This document shows, in pieces, positions 1-10,519 of a stretch of DNA of 64,000 nt (position 1 is the first letter of the stretch; each line of letters starts with the position of its first letter). Made by a program: the position numbers and the translations under genes. Source of the stretch: Neckera pumila (taxonomy: Eukaryota; Streptophyta; Bryopsida; Hypnales; Neckeraceae); NCBI GenBank assembly GCA_963969595.1, contig OZ018416.1, positions 14,338,065 through 14,402,064 on the forward strand, in the 5' to 3' direction. The notes under the pieces were generated by a model. That model was not told the DNA's origin, ran no database searches, and saw only the letters and a program-made list of their open reading frames with translations.

Positions 1-1059
1 AAAATTTGAAAGCACAGACAATTCAAACTTTGTAAATATATATTTCTTTATTATTGCGGGTTTTGGATTTAACCCCTAATTGTTCAAAGCACCATAATAT
101 TGAATATTTCAAACTTCAAGGTTAAATAGCGTGAAGTTTAAAACCAAATTGTAATTTCCAACATAGGAATTTTTGAAAATTTTGTATTGAAGTTTAATGT
201 ACCTTTACTATACTTAGGACATCCGATCATGAAATTGAATAACAATGACTTCTCTATACAAGATTTTGTGCAAGGATAATCATTTACTGTTGTGAGTTCT
301 TCAAAATAAACCTCAAATACACCCAATCTTTCAAAAAAAATTACATTGACTTCAGTTATGAAGTAGTAGCAGGGTGATGATTTCAAGTATTACATAATTA
401 AAATATTTTTGTTTCAATGAAGGGACCTCCTTTTTGAGAATGCAAAAGGCCCCTAGTCACTACATTGATTCTTTGATGATATTTGTTTAGGCATCAATTA
501 TACCTCTGAGTTATACTCATCTAAAAGTGCCACTATCCATTAATTTTGAGCCATTTGTACTAATTTGGCCCTTGAATGGCCAACTTCATTCACCCCAAAC
601 CACCCCAAGCTCTCAAACACAACTAATGGGAGTTGAAGCTTTTCCTTTTTTAAATATGGCCATCAATTAACCCCTAAGTAAACTGCTTGGTTGACCATAT
701 CTAGTCGACCCAAATTTTGGGCTTGTTTATGTGTGGGTATTTAAATTTTTTTGATAGTTTAAAAATTTTATGTGTAGTATTGAAATTTATCTATTAAAGG
801 CTTTTATTTATCATTGAAAACAACACACATTTGATTTTTTGAGAGGTCCTCAAGGCCATATATGTACCATTAGTAAAAGAGTAAAGCTTGCCAATTTCAC
901 TTGATTTTGAGATCTTAAAAATAGTACTTATCCATTTGCTTTGAAAATAGTCCCATTAGAAAGAATAAAATGTTTACATGATTTTCACCATTGAAAATTT
1001 AAGCATGTAAGTACTGATGTGGATTTATTTGCAATTCCATTGGATCATGCACTAGATTA

Positions 1060-1690
1060 GTATAAAAATGTGTCGAAGAAATTTCAAAAACTTTGATAGC
1101 AAGGATTGCAAGATATTTACGATTCAAGTGCCCATTGGAATGAAGAAATTTGTTTTTTTGCACCTTGTCTGAATTGATTTTTAAGGCTTTGAATCTTTGT
1201 AGCTTAAAATTCTTAAGTTGCACACATTGAATTTTTTATTTTCTATTGAAAATTTGAGTTGAAAGTGTTGGACCAGAATTTCAAAAAAACTTGCTCATTT
1301 TTCATTTAAAAAAAAATTATTAAGTAGAAGTAGGGTTGATATTGAAGGAGAACTAAATCATAAATATCTCTAAGATGGAACCAAAAATCACCAATATCAA
1401 AGGTGAGATTGTTCTAGCAAGATAATTGAATTTCGTACAACTTTCTTTTGGAAAAAATGTGTAAATTGCATTCAAAAGTGAATCCTATAAGCTATTTTTT
1501 CAAGAAGATGCTTAGATTGCCCCAAAATAAGATTGTCCAAAACTTTCTCATCACTATTCCAATTATAAAAAGAATTGAATCTTTTGATGTCAACAAAAAT
1601 ATTTGTATGAGAAAAAAAATTTAAAAATTTTATTTAGGCTTTTTGTGATTTTTTTTATGATGACCAACAAACTCCATGTTGGACTTTGGG
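1060..1690 (+). repeat. Direct duplication, copy 1 of ~0.6 kb AT-rich repeat
   Basis: It matches 2695-3300 in the same orientation with many substitutions. Shared landmarks in the same order are GAAGAAATTTCA, GGCTTTGAATCTTT, ATTATTAAGTAGA, GAGATTGTTCTAGCAAGA, ATTGCATTCAAAA and TCAAGAAGATGCTTAGATTG. Offset is about 1.63 kb. No coding potential. Confidence 0.75.
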
Positions 1691-2694
1691 TGGCAAAACC
1701 TTTGCTTCTTAGAATTGATGGAAATAAAAGTTATATATTCACAAAATTGTTTCAATTTTCTATCTATAAAAGAAGCTCCAAAGAAAAAACCATAGGAGAC
1801 CATAGGATACCACCCAAAATCCATTTTGTCCCTCTTTATGTTCCTTGTAGGAACAATGGAAGTTAGGGGTTAAAATATTAGTCTCCAAAGCATGGCTAAA
1901 ATCTTCATCTATATATACTCCTTAACAAATCCAACCATCAAGCTTTTAGTTAACTTATTAGAATACCATCCTCTTAAAATTTTGGAATAAAAAACCATAC
2001 CAATTGCAAGATCATGATGCGTGGATTTCACTCTTCTCGAATGGTTAGATTTCATCTTTCGTACATTTTACTGGCCCAAAATGAGTAGATCCGACAACTT
2101 GTAGGTCTCTATAGTATATTAAGAAAATCAACTAGAAATGCATATAAAAAATTTCAGAAAAAAATATTATATATTCATGCTTGAAAAAAATAGTCAATAG
2201 AAAAAAGTAGAATATGATTTAAAATAGAATTAAAAGACTTCACATCACTTTTGTTGTTTTAACACATTCATGGTGAAACATTACAATCTTTCACCTCATT
2301 AGTAATATTGTTGTGTATTTTTTTCCTATGATTGAGTTCTTTTTGCAGTTTTAAAACCTTTATGATCATGCATTAATTTTTTTATCATATTAGTATTAAA
2401 TAAGATTGTTGTGTTTTCTTTTCCTATGAGAGCTTTTGCATGTGTAGCTTGAATTTTAATGCTAACATAAAAAAAAGTTGGTACAACTTGTCATATTGTT
2501 GACATTTCATTCAATTTACATAAAATTTAAGGAAGCTCAGAAGTGGCATTTAAAAGTGCCTTTAACCCCTAAAGGACCAAGGTGATTTTCCTATCAAAGC
2601 ACTCTCAAAATTGTCATCTCTATTGGAAAGAGAAAAGAACTTCAAAAATTGTTTTCTTTTGCATATCCAACCGTAAGATCTTATATTTAACTAG

Positions 2695-3300
2695 TATATG
2701 AATACGTGGAAGAAATTTCAGAAACTTTGACCATGTACATTGTAAGATGCATTTAAAGTGAAGAAAACAAGTTTTTTGGCACCTTGCTTGATTAGATTTT
2801 TTGGCTTTGAATCTTTTTAGTTCAAATTTTGTACACTAATGATTTTGATTTCCTAGTTATTTTTGTTAAGTAGTTGAGTTGAGAATCTACAAAAAAAATT
2901 TATGAAAAAAAGCACTTAATTTTCACTCATTAAAAAATTATTAAGTAGATGTGGGTTTAAGATGGAAGAAAAAACTGAATTGTTAATAGCTTTTAGATGA
3001 AATTGAATTACAATAATCCCAACGATGAGATTGTTCTAGCAAGAAAATCTAACCATCTAACAATTTTTTTGAAAAATTCTAAAAATTGCATTCAAAAATG
3101 AATCCTACAAGTTTTTTTTTCAAGAAGATGCTTAGATTGCCCGAAAAACTAAGATTGTCCATAACTTTCTCATTATTGGTCCAAATTGAATGAAACAAAG
3201 CTTCACATGTAGACAAGAATATAATCTTTGAGAAAAAAATTCAAAAAAAATTATTTTGACTTTTTGTGGGTTTTTTTTTACTGCCTGCCATACTCCACTT
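2695..3300 (+). repeat. Direct duplication, copy 2 of ~0.6 kb AT-rich repeat
   Basis: Second copy of the repeat at 1060-1690, with the same ordered landmarks. The copy ends where the sequence abruptly becomes GC-richer, near 3340. Confidence 0.75.
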
Positions 3301-3461
3301 TTTGTGGGTTTTTTTGTACTGCCCGCCATACTTCGGGTCGTGCATTTCGCCTGGGTCCAGAGTGATCATGTGTTTTGCCTGGGTCCAAGAGTGCATTTCG
3401 TGGTCGAGAGTTTGCTTCAGTGTGCCTCCGTGTGATTTTTGTGGTTTGTTCCAAGTTTGGG

Positions 3462-3659
3462 TTTGCTGAGGACGTCAGAGGTTAGGGTTTGGTTTGCGAG
3501 TCTGCAGCTTTGTTGGAGGTGCGAGTTTGGAGCTTCGTCTGGGTCCGAGAGTGCGTTGGGTTTGCTGAGGACGGCGGAGGTTAGGGTTTGGTTTGCGAGT
3601 CTGGAGCTTCGTTGGAGGTGCGAGTTTGGAGCTTTGTCTGGATCTGAGAGTGCGTTTCG
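3462..3659 (+). repeat. 99 bp tandem duplication in a GC-richer stretch
   Basis: Two adjacent 99 bp units (3462-3560 and 3561-3659), each beginning TTTGCTGAGGAC and containing GTTAGGGTTTGGTTTGCGAG. Shorter pieces of the same unit (CTGGGTCCAAGAGTG, TTTCGTGGTCGAGAG) lie upstream from 3350. The unit is 33 codons long, so an overlapping ORF stays open through both. That probably reflects the duplication rather than selection on protein. Confidence 0.85.
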
Positions 3660-4314
3660 TGGTCGAGAGTTCCGGTCGGTGGCTTCGTGTTTCGATCAAA
3701 TTTTCGGAGGTGCTCACGTGTGTTTGTGGTGTGCAAGTCGGTGCTTGCGGTTTGTTGCTGTGCTTGCGGATGTGCGTGTGTGGTTGTCCTCACCATTGTT
3801 TGCGGTGTGGAGCTGGGCATGTCCAAGCTCGCGTGATCCAAGTGAGTGCTGCTTTTGTTGTATTGCTTTTATTTTTTGCGCTTCTTCTTCTTTTATGAAG
3901 TGTGCTTCTTTGTGTTAAATGTGAATTGCATGAGAAACCTATCTGTCGACCGCATCACACTTGTCTTATGGGCAGTTTAGGGATTTAGGTTAGTGTAACA
4001 ACAGTCTTGAAAGGAGATGGCCAGAATGTTGACAGTCACACCACATAGCCTTGCCATAATCAAAGCTGAGTATAAAAATTAGGGGTTAGGGTTTAGGATG
4101 CACTTGGGCGGGACTCAGAGTTTTCCATAGCCTTAACTGAAGAACGTGAATCTCTGCCTTGGAATATATCTGCACGGATTTGAGAATGCTGTGATTGTTG
4201 TTCAAGCTGCTTCAGAGTCTCAACCTAGTCGCGCTAGTTTGAAACTGGATTCTCTATGTCGTAGTTTTTGTGAGTTGGTTGAGATTAGACTATCTTTGCA
4301 GGGAGTGATATGTC

Positions 4315-4710
4315 ATGGATTTCAAGTGTATGTATGCTTTTCTTTGGTTGCGGATTTCAAGTGTATGTCATGCTTTGCTTTGCTTTGTCATGAACTTAAT
4401 TTTGGCAGAATTCAAGCGCGCAGGGAATGATCACAAGGAAACTGCTTCATTTCGGGACAATGAAGAATCCTTTATGACAATACTTTTCGGATATGTATGT
4501 AGGTCCTGTTTTCGAGTGCTTTGGAATCCTGTCGGTGTCGAGGTAAAGCTTACGGCCCCTGACAAGTGTAATCTAGATGATTTGGGGCTGAAGAACGAGC
4601 TTGTGCTTAGTATTTGCGGGAGATTTGAGGCGCCGATGGAGACGGGGTTGGCCGGCTTTGCTGATGCTCTCCATCCTGACGCCTGGAAACAGTTTTTTGG
4701 GATTCGATGA
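4315..4710 (+). CDS. Hypothetical ORF, 131 codons, doubtful
   Basis: An open frame starting at ATG 4315 in a GC-richer zone. The N-terminal third is Cys- and Phe-rich and not protein-like. The part after about residue 40 is more ordinary (acidic and Leu-rich, ending near PDAWKQFFGIR). No family is recognised, and no intron signals or paralog are visible in the window. It could be an exon of an unrecognised gene or a chance frame. Telomere-box-like AAACCCTAA (reverse strand) occurs nearby at 4083-4098 and 5022-5032, an element sometimes found in plant promoters. Confidence 0.15.
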   Translation: MDFKCMYAFLWLRISSVCHALLCFVMNLILAEFKRAGNDHKETASFRDNEESFMTILFGYVCRSCFRVLWNPVGVEVKLTAPDKCNLDDLGLKNELVLSICGRFEAPMETGLAGFADALHPDAWKQFFGIR

Positions 4711-5128
4711 CCAGAGCTTGACGGAGTCTTTCCCAGAGGTTGGCTATTGCCACTTTCCTCTACATTCCTCGCAGCATTTTGAAAGGCGCCATACAGAGCG
4801 AAGCTAGCTGCAAGACTAAAGTGGGCGACGTCGGAGAACGTCAATCTTTGGCAGCTTTGGAGTAGACGAAGGTCTCTGGTAAGTGTCTTTTTCTACCAAA
4901 TTGTCCTCCCCGAGCTACTCCCACCCAATTTTGAGCGGCGTGGCTCAAATCTCGCACAAAAACATCTCGAAATATTCAATTGTCACAATGTGTTGAGTTG
5001 TCAAATTGGCACCTTTTGATGTTTAGGGTTTAGGAGGAGGGCAATTGATGGGTGTATGTCAGATCTTGCTACACAATTTACAAGCTCGTTATCAAATTGG
5101 ATGAGCTCCATTCTTATTATCTAGGTTT

Positions 5129-5186
5129 TGAAATTGAAATTGAAATTGAAATTGAAATCTAGGAAATTGAAATTGAAATTGAAACG
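5129..5186. repeat. (GAAATT)n microsatellite
   Basis: Two runs of the hexamer GAAATT separated by CTAG, immediately upstream of the hairpin array region. Confidence 0.9.
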
Positions 5187-5420
5187 TTTAAAATTTGCGG
5201 TGAGGTGGTGAAGTTTTTGTTTCTTGGTTTTCAATTTAGTGATTCAATCCACAACGTACCTTGTTGATTTGAATTCTTTGCATGTTTTGTATGATTGCAT
5301 TGGTGATGTGTCACTGTTAGTATCCTACTCGAACTACTTCTCCTCGCCATAAAACAGGGACTCTGAAAAGGTCTTCTAAACCCTATAGAACGTTAGCTGA
5401 AGAAGAGTGAGCTACACAAA

Positions 5421-6318
5421 TTCAAGTTGATTCAACTTGAATCCACATAACCCTTGCCCGTGAATGCGTGAGAGATCAAAATACCCATGCTACATAAAAC
5501 ACTAACCAAAAAGACTGATAAAACCCCATCGTCATGAAGTCGGTACGACTTGAAATCACTACAGGCCCCACTAAATAAGAACGCCAAACCCACACAAGTC
5601 GTGTCGACAGAAATTATCCTGCTTTTAAGTCGGGGCAATATGAATCCGTAAACTGCACCTGGTAGAAAGAAAAAGATAACTGCATTCAAGTTGAGGCAAC
5701 TTGAATCTGTAAACAGCCCTTTGTAGGAAAGCAAAAATATAATGTATTCAAGTCGAGGCGACTTGAATACAAAAACTGCCATCATAGCAAGAACAAATAC
5801 AGTGCATTCAAGTTGAGGCAACTTGAATCCAAAAATTGCCCTTCTTAGGAAGACCAAAATATAATGCATTCAAGTCGAGGCGACTTGAATATGAAAACTC
5901 CATTGTAGCAAGAACAAAAACAGTGCATTCAAGTTGAGGCAACTTGAATCCGAAAATTGCCCTTTATAGGAAGACCAAAATATAATGCATTCAAGTCAAG
6001 GCGACTTGAATCTGAAAATTGCCATCGTAGAAAGAACACAAATAGTGCATTCAAGTTGAGGCAACTTGAATTTGAAAACTGCCCTTCGTAGGAAAAACAA
6101 AATATGTTGCATTCAAGTCAAGGCGATTTGAATATGAAAATTTCCCTTGTAGCAAGAATGAAGTTCAGTGTATTCAGGTCTAGGCAACTTGAATTAGTAA
6201 ATATTCCTTTGTAGGAAGAAGATAATATATAGCTTCAGATTCAAAGCAAATTGAATCATTAAATTGCCTTCGTAGCAAGAGTAAGAAAGATTGCTTTCAA
6301 ATTGAGGCAACTTGAATC
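5421..6318. repeat. Hairpin array: ~61 bp units with alternating inverted repeats
   Basis: Each unit has a 21 bp inverted repeat, TTCAAGTYG-AGG-CRACTTGAA, plus a ~40 bp spacer. Well-formed copies start at 5685, 5747, 5807, 5869, 5928, 5990, 6050, 6112 and 6173. Degenerate ones lie at 5421, 5537, 5622, 6235 and 6297. Two versions alternate: stems with TG/CA, then stems with CG/CG (some CG arms later mutated). Spacers alternate as well, one type carrying GTAGGAA and ATAATGCA, the other GTAGCAAGAACA and AGTGCA. The true period is therefore a ~121 bp dimer. It resembles a CRISPR layout only superficially, because the spacers are themselves repeated. It lies just upstream of decayed gene A. Confidence 0.92.
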
Positions 6319-6499
6319 CAGCACAGACAACCCCTTCAACCCGTCTGCATGAGCCATTAAAGCATATCCTAAAAAGAATAACCACCCTTGTCTTAGTAAA
6401 CTTGATGCGGCTTCAGATATAAAAGCTAATAGCCCACTCAAAATGTGCAAATGGAAGAACAAACAAAATGACTGCAGCTGTACTTCCAGAGGGTTCTCG

Positions 6500-7897
6500 A
6501 TGGGAGGAGACGAGGAAGCTGATGAATACGAGGACGAGCTTGTTCTCGGAGAGTGCTGGATATGGAAGGAGCCGCAGGATGTCGACTACTAGAGTATCGT
6601 CCTCACACCAATGGCAGGTCATCTAAGCTTCCAAACAAAATGGAAGAACCAAGAACCTTGCCTTCCTAATTCACTGCACGAGATTGTGAAGGAAGTGACC
6701 ACGGGTCCACATAACGAGGTCGTCATCTCCTGTACAACCAACTTCCCCGATCAGAAGGAAGAGTACGCATTCTCCTATATTGTGCCAAATTCAATGATCA
6801 CTTTCTCCATTGCAACAACATGCAGAAGTCTGGAGGATACCCAATTCAAAGAGCTGCACAAGTCAATGGTTGACTACATCGAGAGAGGGTGTTTCAAGGG
6901 CAAGGACAACGGCCCTCTAAAGCCTATAGTGCTAGCATCAAGGCTTCGCGACTTTGTTCGTGGATTTGACACACTATAAGTGAAGATGAAGAGCAAGGCA
7001 GCGGAGATGAGGCCCCTCTCCATCACTAAAGATTTGACGGCTGCAGGGGCGAGCGAAGTGTCAAATGTGAACGAGATTGTAGGTACTCAACGCAGCAAGA
7101 CAAAGAAGAAAAGCACACCGAAAGACGGAAGGGGAACTCCAAGTGCCAGTCCCCTCGCCCTCCCAATGACTTGTGCAAAGACAAAGGCGGATGCTGAGGC
7201 TAAAGAGAAGGCCGAGAAAGACGACAGCATGGTCTCTGTCTTGACACAAATCCCTATGGATATTGCTAATGACGAGGAGGAGATCAACTACCTATAGTCC
7301 AAAAAGATATACGACGATCATTGGGTGAACTGTGAAGATTCATACATATTCGGCCTCGAAAAGAAGTTCACAATTCACATTGATAAACTGGAGACACCAC
7401 CAGAGACTATCAATGTCAGGGCATTGGAAGGAGGTGGGATCAAATCAACGCTCAATTTCTACTTGGAGATGCCAGATCTCGACAAGAAGATGACCCTGTG
7501 CGCTATGCCCCAGGACATAACGGCAAAACCTGAGAAATGGGAGGATATCAAGGACGGCAAGTTCTGGATGGTGAACGGCCAGCATAGTGTGGAGGCCTCG
7601 AAGTGAATGAAAGACGTCGAAGGCGCGGAGGCAAGGTCCAAGAAGTTTGAGACTTGGGAATGCTTTGTTGTCTGGAATCCAAAGCATTCCATCATCAGAC
7701 AAATCTCCGTGTTCTATAACAGAACAAACCACCTCCAAACCTATCAGCTGACGTGGGGCACGAACATCATCAGAACCAGAAATGTTTGGCTGAGTCTCGG
7801 TCACCCGCCTCCACCGAAGGAGCCAACTGACTTGGGGCAGGCGGTTAAGGAGAAGAAGAAAACATACAAGGACGCCGTTGCTGTGAAGAAGTGGACG
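6500..7897 (+). pseudogene. Gene A, 5' part: decayed exon of a possible DNA-methyltransferase-like protein
   Basis: A single frame stays coding-like across the whole segment but is cut by four stops: TAG 6590, TAA 6977, TAG 7295 and TGA 7604. ATG 6500 is the first plausible start (MGGDEEADEYEDELVLGECW); no in-frame coding-like sequence precedes it. Readable parts include a Lys/Ala/Glu-rich linker (about 7000-7290) and a globular stretch with FETWECFVVWNPKHS and NIIRTRNVWLSLGHPPPP. All four stops can arise by one C-to-T change (CAG, CAA or CGA). The segment ends at a GTAAGA splice donor in phase 0. I do not recognise this N-terminal region by itself. The methyltransferase idea rests on the C-terminal motif in the later segments. 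Confidence 0.75.
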
Positions 7898-8016
7898 GTA
7901 AGAAATCACTTGTATCCTAACCAATCTGAATCTTAGGCTGCAGTGCTCTTTGATTCCAACTTGTGTTTTAAGTTGACACAACTTGAATGAAACAATAATG
8001 CGTTATGATATTACAG
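7898..8016 (+). other. Gene A intron, 119 bp, with hairpin motif
   Basis: Starts GTAAGA and ends TTACAG; both flanking exons are in phase 0. Contains the inverted repeat TTTAAGTTG-ACA-CAACTTGAA at 7967-7987, the same word as in the upstream array but with a different loop. Confidence 0.8.
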
Positions 8017-9370
8017 GAGTTCCATGAGGCGATGAAATTGCGTTTCGCAATGCTCGACATCAAGAAGCACTAGGAAGCTTTGACCAAGAAGAAGATTAAT
8101 GACGTATCCATTCACAACAAGATCAAGCTGATAACCACATCCGATGAGGTTCACGCGCTTTGGAAGGAGGTAATCTCTTGTGCGTACCACGGTCTCCTTA
8201 TTGACCCAGACACTCTGGCGCCCTTCAAGTCTAACCTAAAGACCTGGGATCAGAAGAAGGACGGAGTCATACCTCATGAGTTCTTTTGATGGCTGGGGAA
8301 CCTGATGGAGCTGGATCTGAAGAAGCTGGCCTTGCACATCTTAAACCGGATGCCAAACCGGAAGTTAGGGCATTCAAAGGTGACTTTGAAGAAGATATCC
8401 TGCGTTAAGGCTGACTGCTATAGCGCAAAGGACTGGCTTGAATAAAACAAGCACAAAAGGCCGTCCGCAAATACCTCTACATTGAGAAGCGCAGCCTTGG
8501 CTTCTTCAACAGCGAGGGCAACTACCATCCCAGCGCATTAAACCTTCAAGCAAGATTACAAAGTGACAAAGGCCACCAAAAACTTGCTGATTATTGGTCC
8601 TGGTGAGGTTTTCTTTTCGCAAGCGAAGATGCCTTCCAGTAAAAATAAGAGGGCGAAGGACATGTCGCAGTATGTAGCGGAGTTCATACGGGTCTTCCTG
8701 CGGACCAAGGGCAAATACAAGAAGCCTGAGGCCAAGTTGTTCACGAGGCCCTACAACATGGAGGCCGATAAGCTCTCGTCTTGGATTGACGACCAATGGA
8801 GTGACGACCACAAGGACCGCATGACCCTCGCTGTCATGGAATTCAGGAACATTCTCGGAGTCATCAACAAGAAGACGGCGCCTCAGGACTATCCATATTT
8901 TGTGGATTTCTTGAAGGTCATGATGGAGGTTGACGACCCGGCTCCATCCGATCCTGACGTCTGGCTTTGGATCTCAGGTAATCAGGACGTGGACGAAGAC
9001 CTAAGAGTGGAGATCAGGAACGAGACATTTGGCAAGCACTACAATGTGCATTACTCGGAATACCTGCCGGCCCCGGTCGAGAGGTTGGAGGATTAGTCTT
9101 CGAATTCCAGCCGAGCAAAGGCGTCTGTGAACCTCATCTTCCTCATTAAGAAGGGGACAAAGCCGAAGGCCAAGACCATTCCGAAGAGGTTCGAGGTGGC
9201 TTCAAAGCCAAAATGGCAGAAAATGGGTCTTTATAATGAGCTAGACTACAGAATCTACAACACCAAGTTGAGGATGGAGTTCTACATACAGGTGCTAGAC
9301 CTCTTTCGCAACCCGAGGGCAACGGTATTCTCCGCCTTTGCTGGAAGTAAGTTGGTTTGCGCTGCCTGGG
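8017..9370 (+). pseudogene. Gene A, middle part, up to the methyltransferase-like glycine motif
   Basis: Continues gene A after the intron. Frame 1 runs to about 8442 (stops TAG 8071, TGA 8287, TAA 8443). A short stretch is readable in another frame (about 8442-8545), and then frame 1 resumes to the end with one more stop (TAG 9094). At least two indels have therefore occurred. The end reads VFSAFAGSKLVCAAW. This resembles the FxGxG-type S-adenosylmethionine motif near the C-terminus of beta-class N6/N4 DNA methyltransferases. It is cut by the LTR insertion exactly at the original splice donor. I could not identify the expected DPPY-type catalytic motif. Family assignment is tentative; that this was protein-coding is well supported. 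Confidence 0.65.
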
Positions 9371-10334
9371 TGTCGCAGCACCGGGCAAGCAATTTCCCCG
9401 TTATACTACCAAAAACCACTTTAAAGTATAACAAAGTGACTCTAAAGATCGAACCCGTGAGATTCTGTGAAGTAGATAGCCCTATTTGGTCTCTGAGCTA
9501 AGTCAGTACCTATATTTCCTCTTCCGGTTCCAACACACAACCGAAAACACAACAACACCCAGAATTCCAATCAGACCCTTTTTACTTCTCCGATCCGGTC
9601 CACGTTCCGGTTGAGTCTAATCACTCTCATCCGCTCACACTACTACCCGGTTTAGTTTTACCTCTGTTTCACCATCAGAGGGATCGCCCCTTGTTTTTGA
9701 GAGCGGCAAGCCCGCCGCTCCTTCCGTGAGTTATAGTGGCTGAAGACCCACTTCTTCTTCCTTCAATTCTCTACACTAACCCGGACCCGGTTTGATCCTT
9801 TACAGCAACCCAGAAAACTTCTCCGGATCACCGGTCACACAAAGACCCCCCGTACGGTCTTTCCATACTACAACGACCTTGACGTCCCGTTCCGTCTGTG
9901 CGAAGCCAGGCGGCTGCAAGAGAACCCGTCCGTTCCAACATCTACTAAAGTTCTTCCGTTTGCCCCAAATGAGGCGGCAAGATCTCTCAGGAGATCGGAC
10001 ACTCAATCGGATTTCACACCCAGGAGTTCTAGCGCGACTAAGGAATCCCTCCCTATCCACCTAGCCTAACAACGGCTGTCTCGCCCGGAATTCTAAACTC
10101 TAGAGCTGCTGAGGAATTGGAATCCCCTCCCAACGCTTACGCAACCCGCTCACCTGCACATAAGATCAAAAACAAACGCGCCAAAGGGAGAAATCACACC
10201 TACATTAGCGCGCGCCTTCCTAACTCTTCACTCCACGACCCTGCCGCACACGGGAGAGACACACAACAAGCAGCCAAGAAAAGACGTATGCGAAAATAAG
10301 ATGAAAGAACTCCCAGCTCCCAAGCGGGGGCTGA

Positions 10335-10344
10335 CTTATATACA
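10335..10344 (-). promoter_or_regulatory. Second TATA-like box in LTR-1, downstream of the ORF
   Basis: TGTATATAAG on the minus strand, about 180 bp past the ORF stop and ~970 bp before the LTR end. It could be the promoter for the retroelement's genomic RNA, with the first TATA serving the ORF. That division of labour is inference. Confidence 0.4.
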
Positions 10345-10519
10345 ACTTGAGTACAAAGCAAAAAGGGACCTCGAAATCCGCGTTGGAAATCCGGACCCGA
10401 TCCTAACAAGCCGGACCGGATAGTCATCCGATCCGGTCCTAACAAGTCAGACCGGATAGTCATCCGATCCGGTCCTAACTAACTTACAAATATTTTACAT
10501 TCCTAACTAACATCCTATC

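Larger units (their letters stand above)
1..3340. other. AT-rich spacer without a supported gene
   Basis: Strongly AT-rich sequence with many homopolymer runs. No open reading frame here has plausible composition, and none continues into neighbouring sequence. The only structure I can see is a diverged direct duplication, listed separately. Confidence 0.7.

Noticed and set aside
3439..3918. 159-codon ORF as a real protein
   Set aside because: It exists because a 99 bp duplication is a multiple of three. Composition (Cys/Trp/Phe/Ser-rich) is typical of out-of-frame GC-rich sequence, and the other strand has equally long frames.
5421..6318. CRISPR array
   Set aside because: Repeat-spacer layout is similar, but the spacers are themselves two alternating repeated sequences, the repeats are palindromic throughout, no cas genes are present, and the context is plant nuclear DNA.
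7445..7981. 178-codon minus-strand ORF
   Set aside because: Opposite strand of gene A. The plus strand has better composition, consistent intron phases and a continuous frame with the neighbouring exons.
6500..9370. Alternative genetic code or stop-codon readthrough in gene A
   Set aside because: All three stop types occur and at least two frameshifts are present, so ordinary decay is the simpler explanation.
9430..9480. tRNA-like B box (GATCGAACCC)
   Set aside because: No cloverleaf could be drawn around it; it lies inside the solo LTR near its end.
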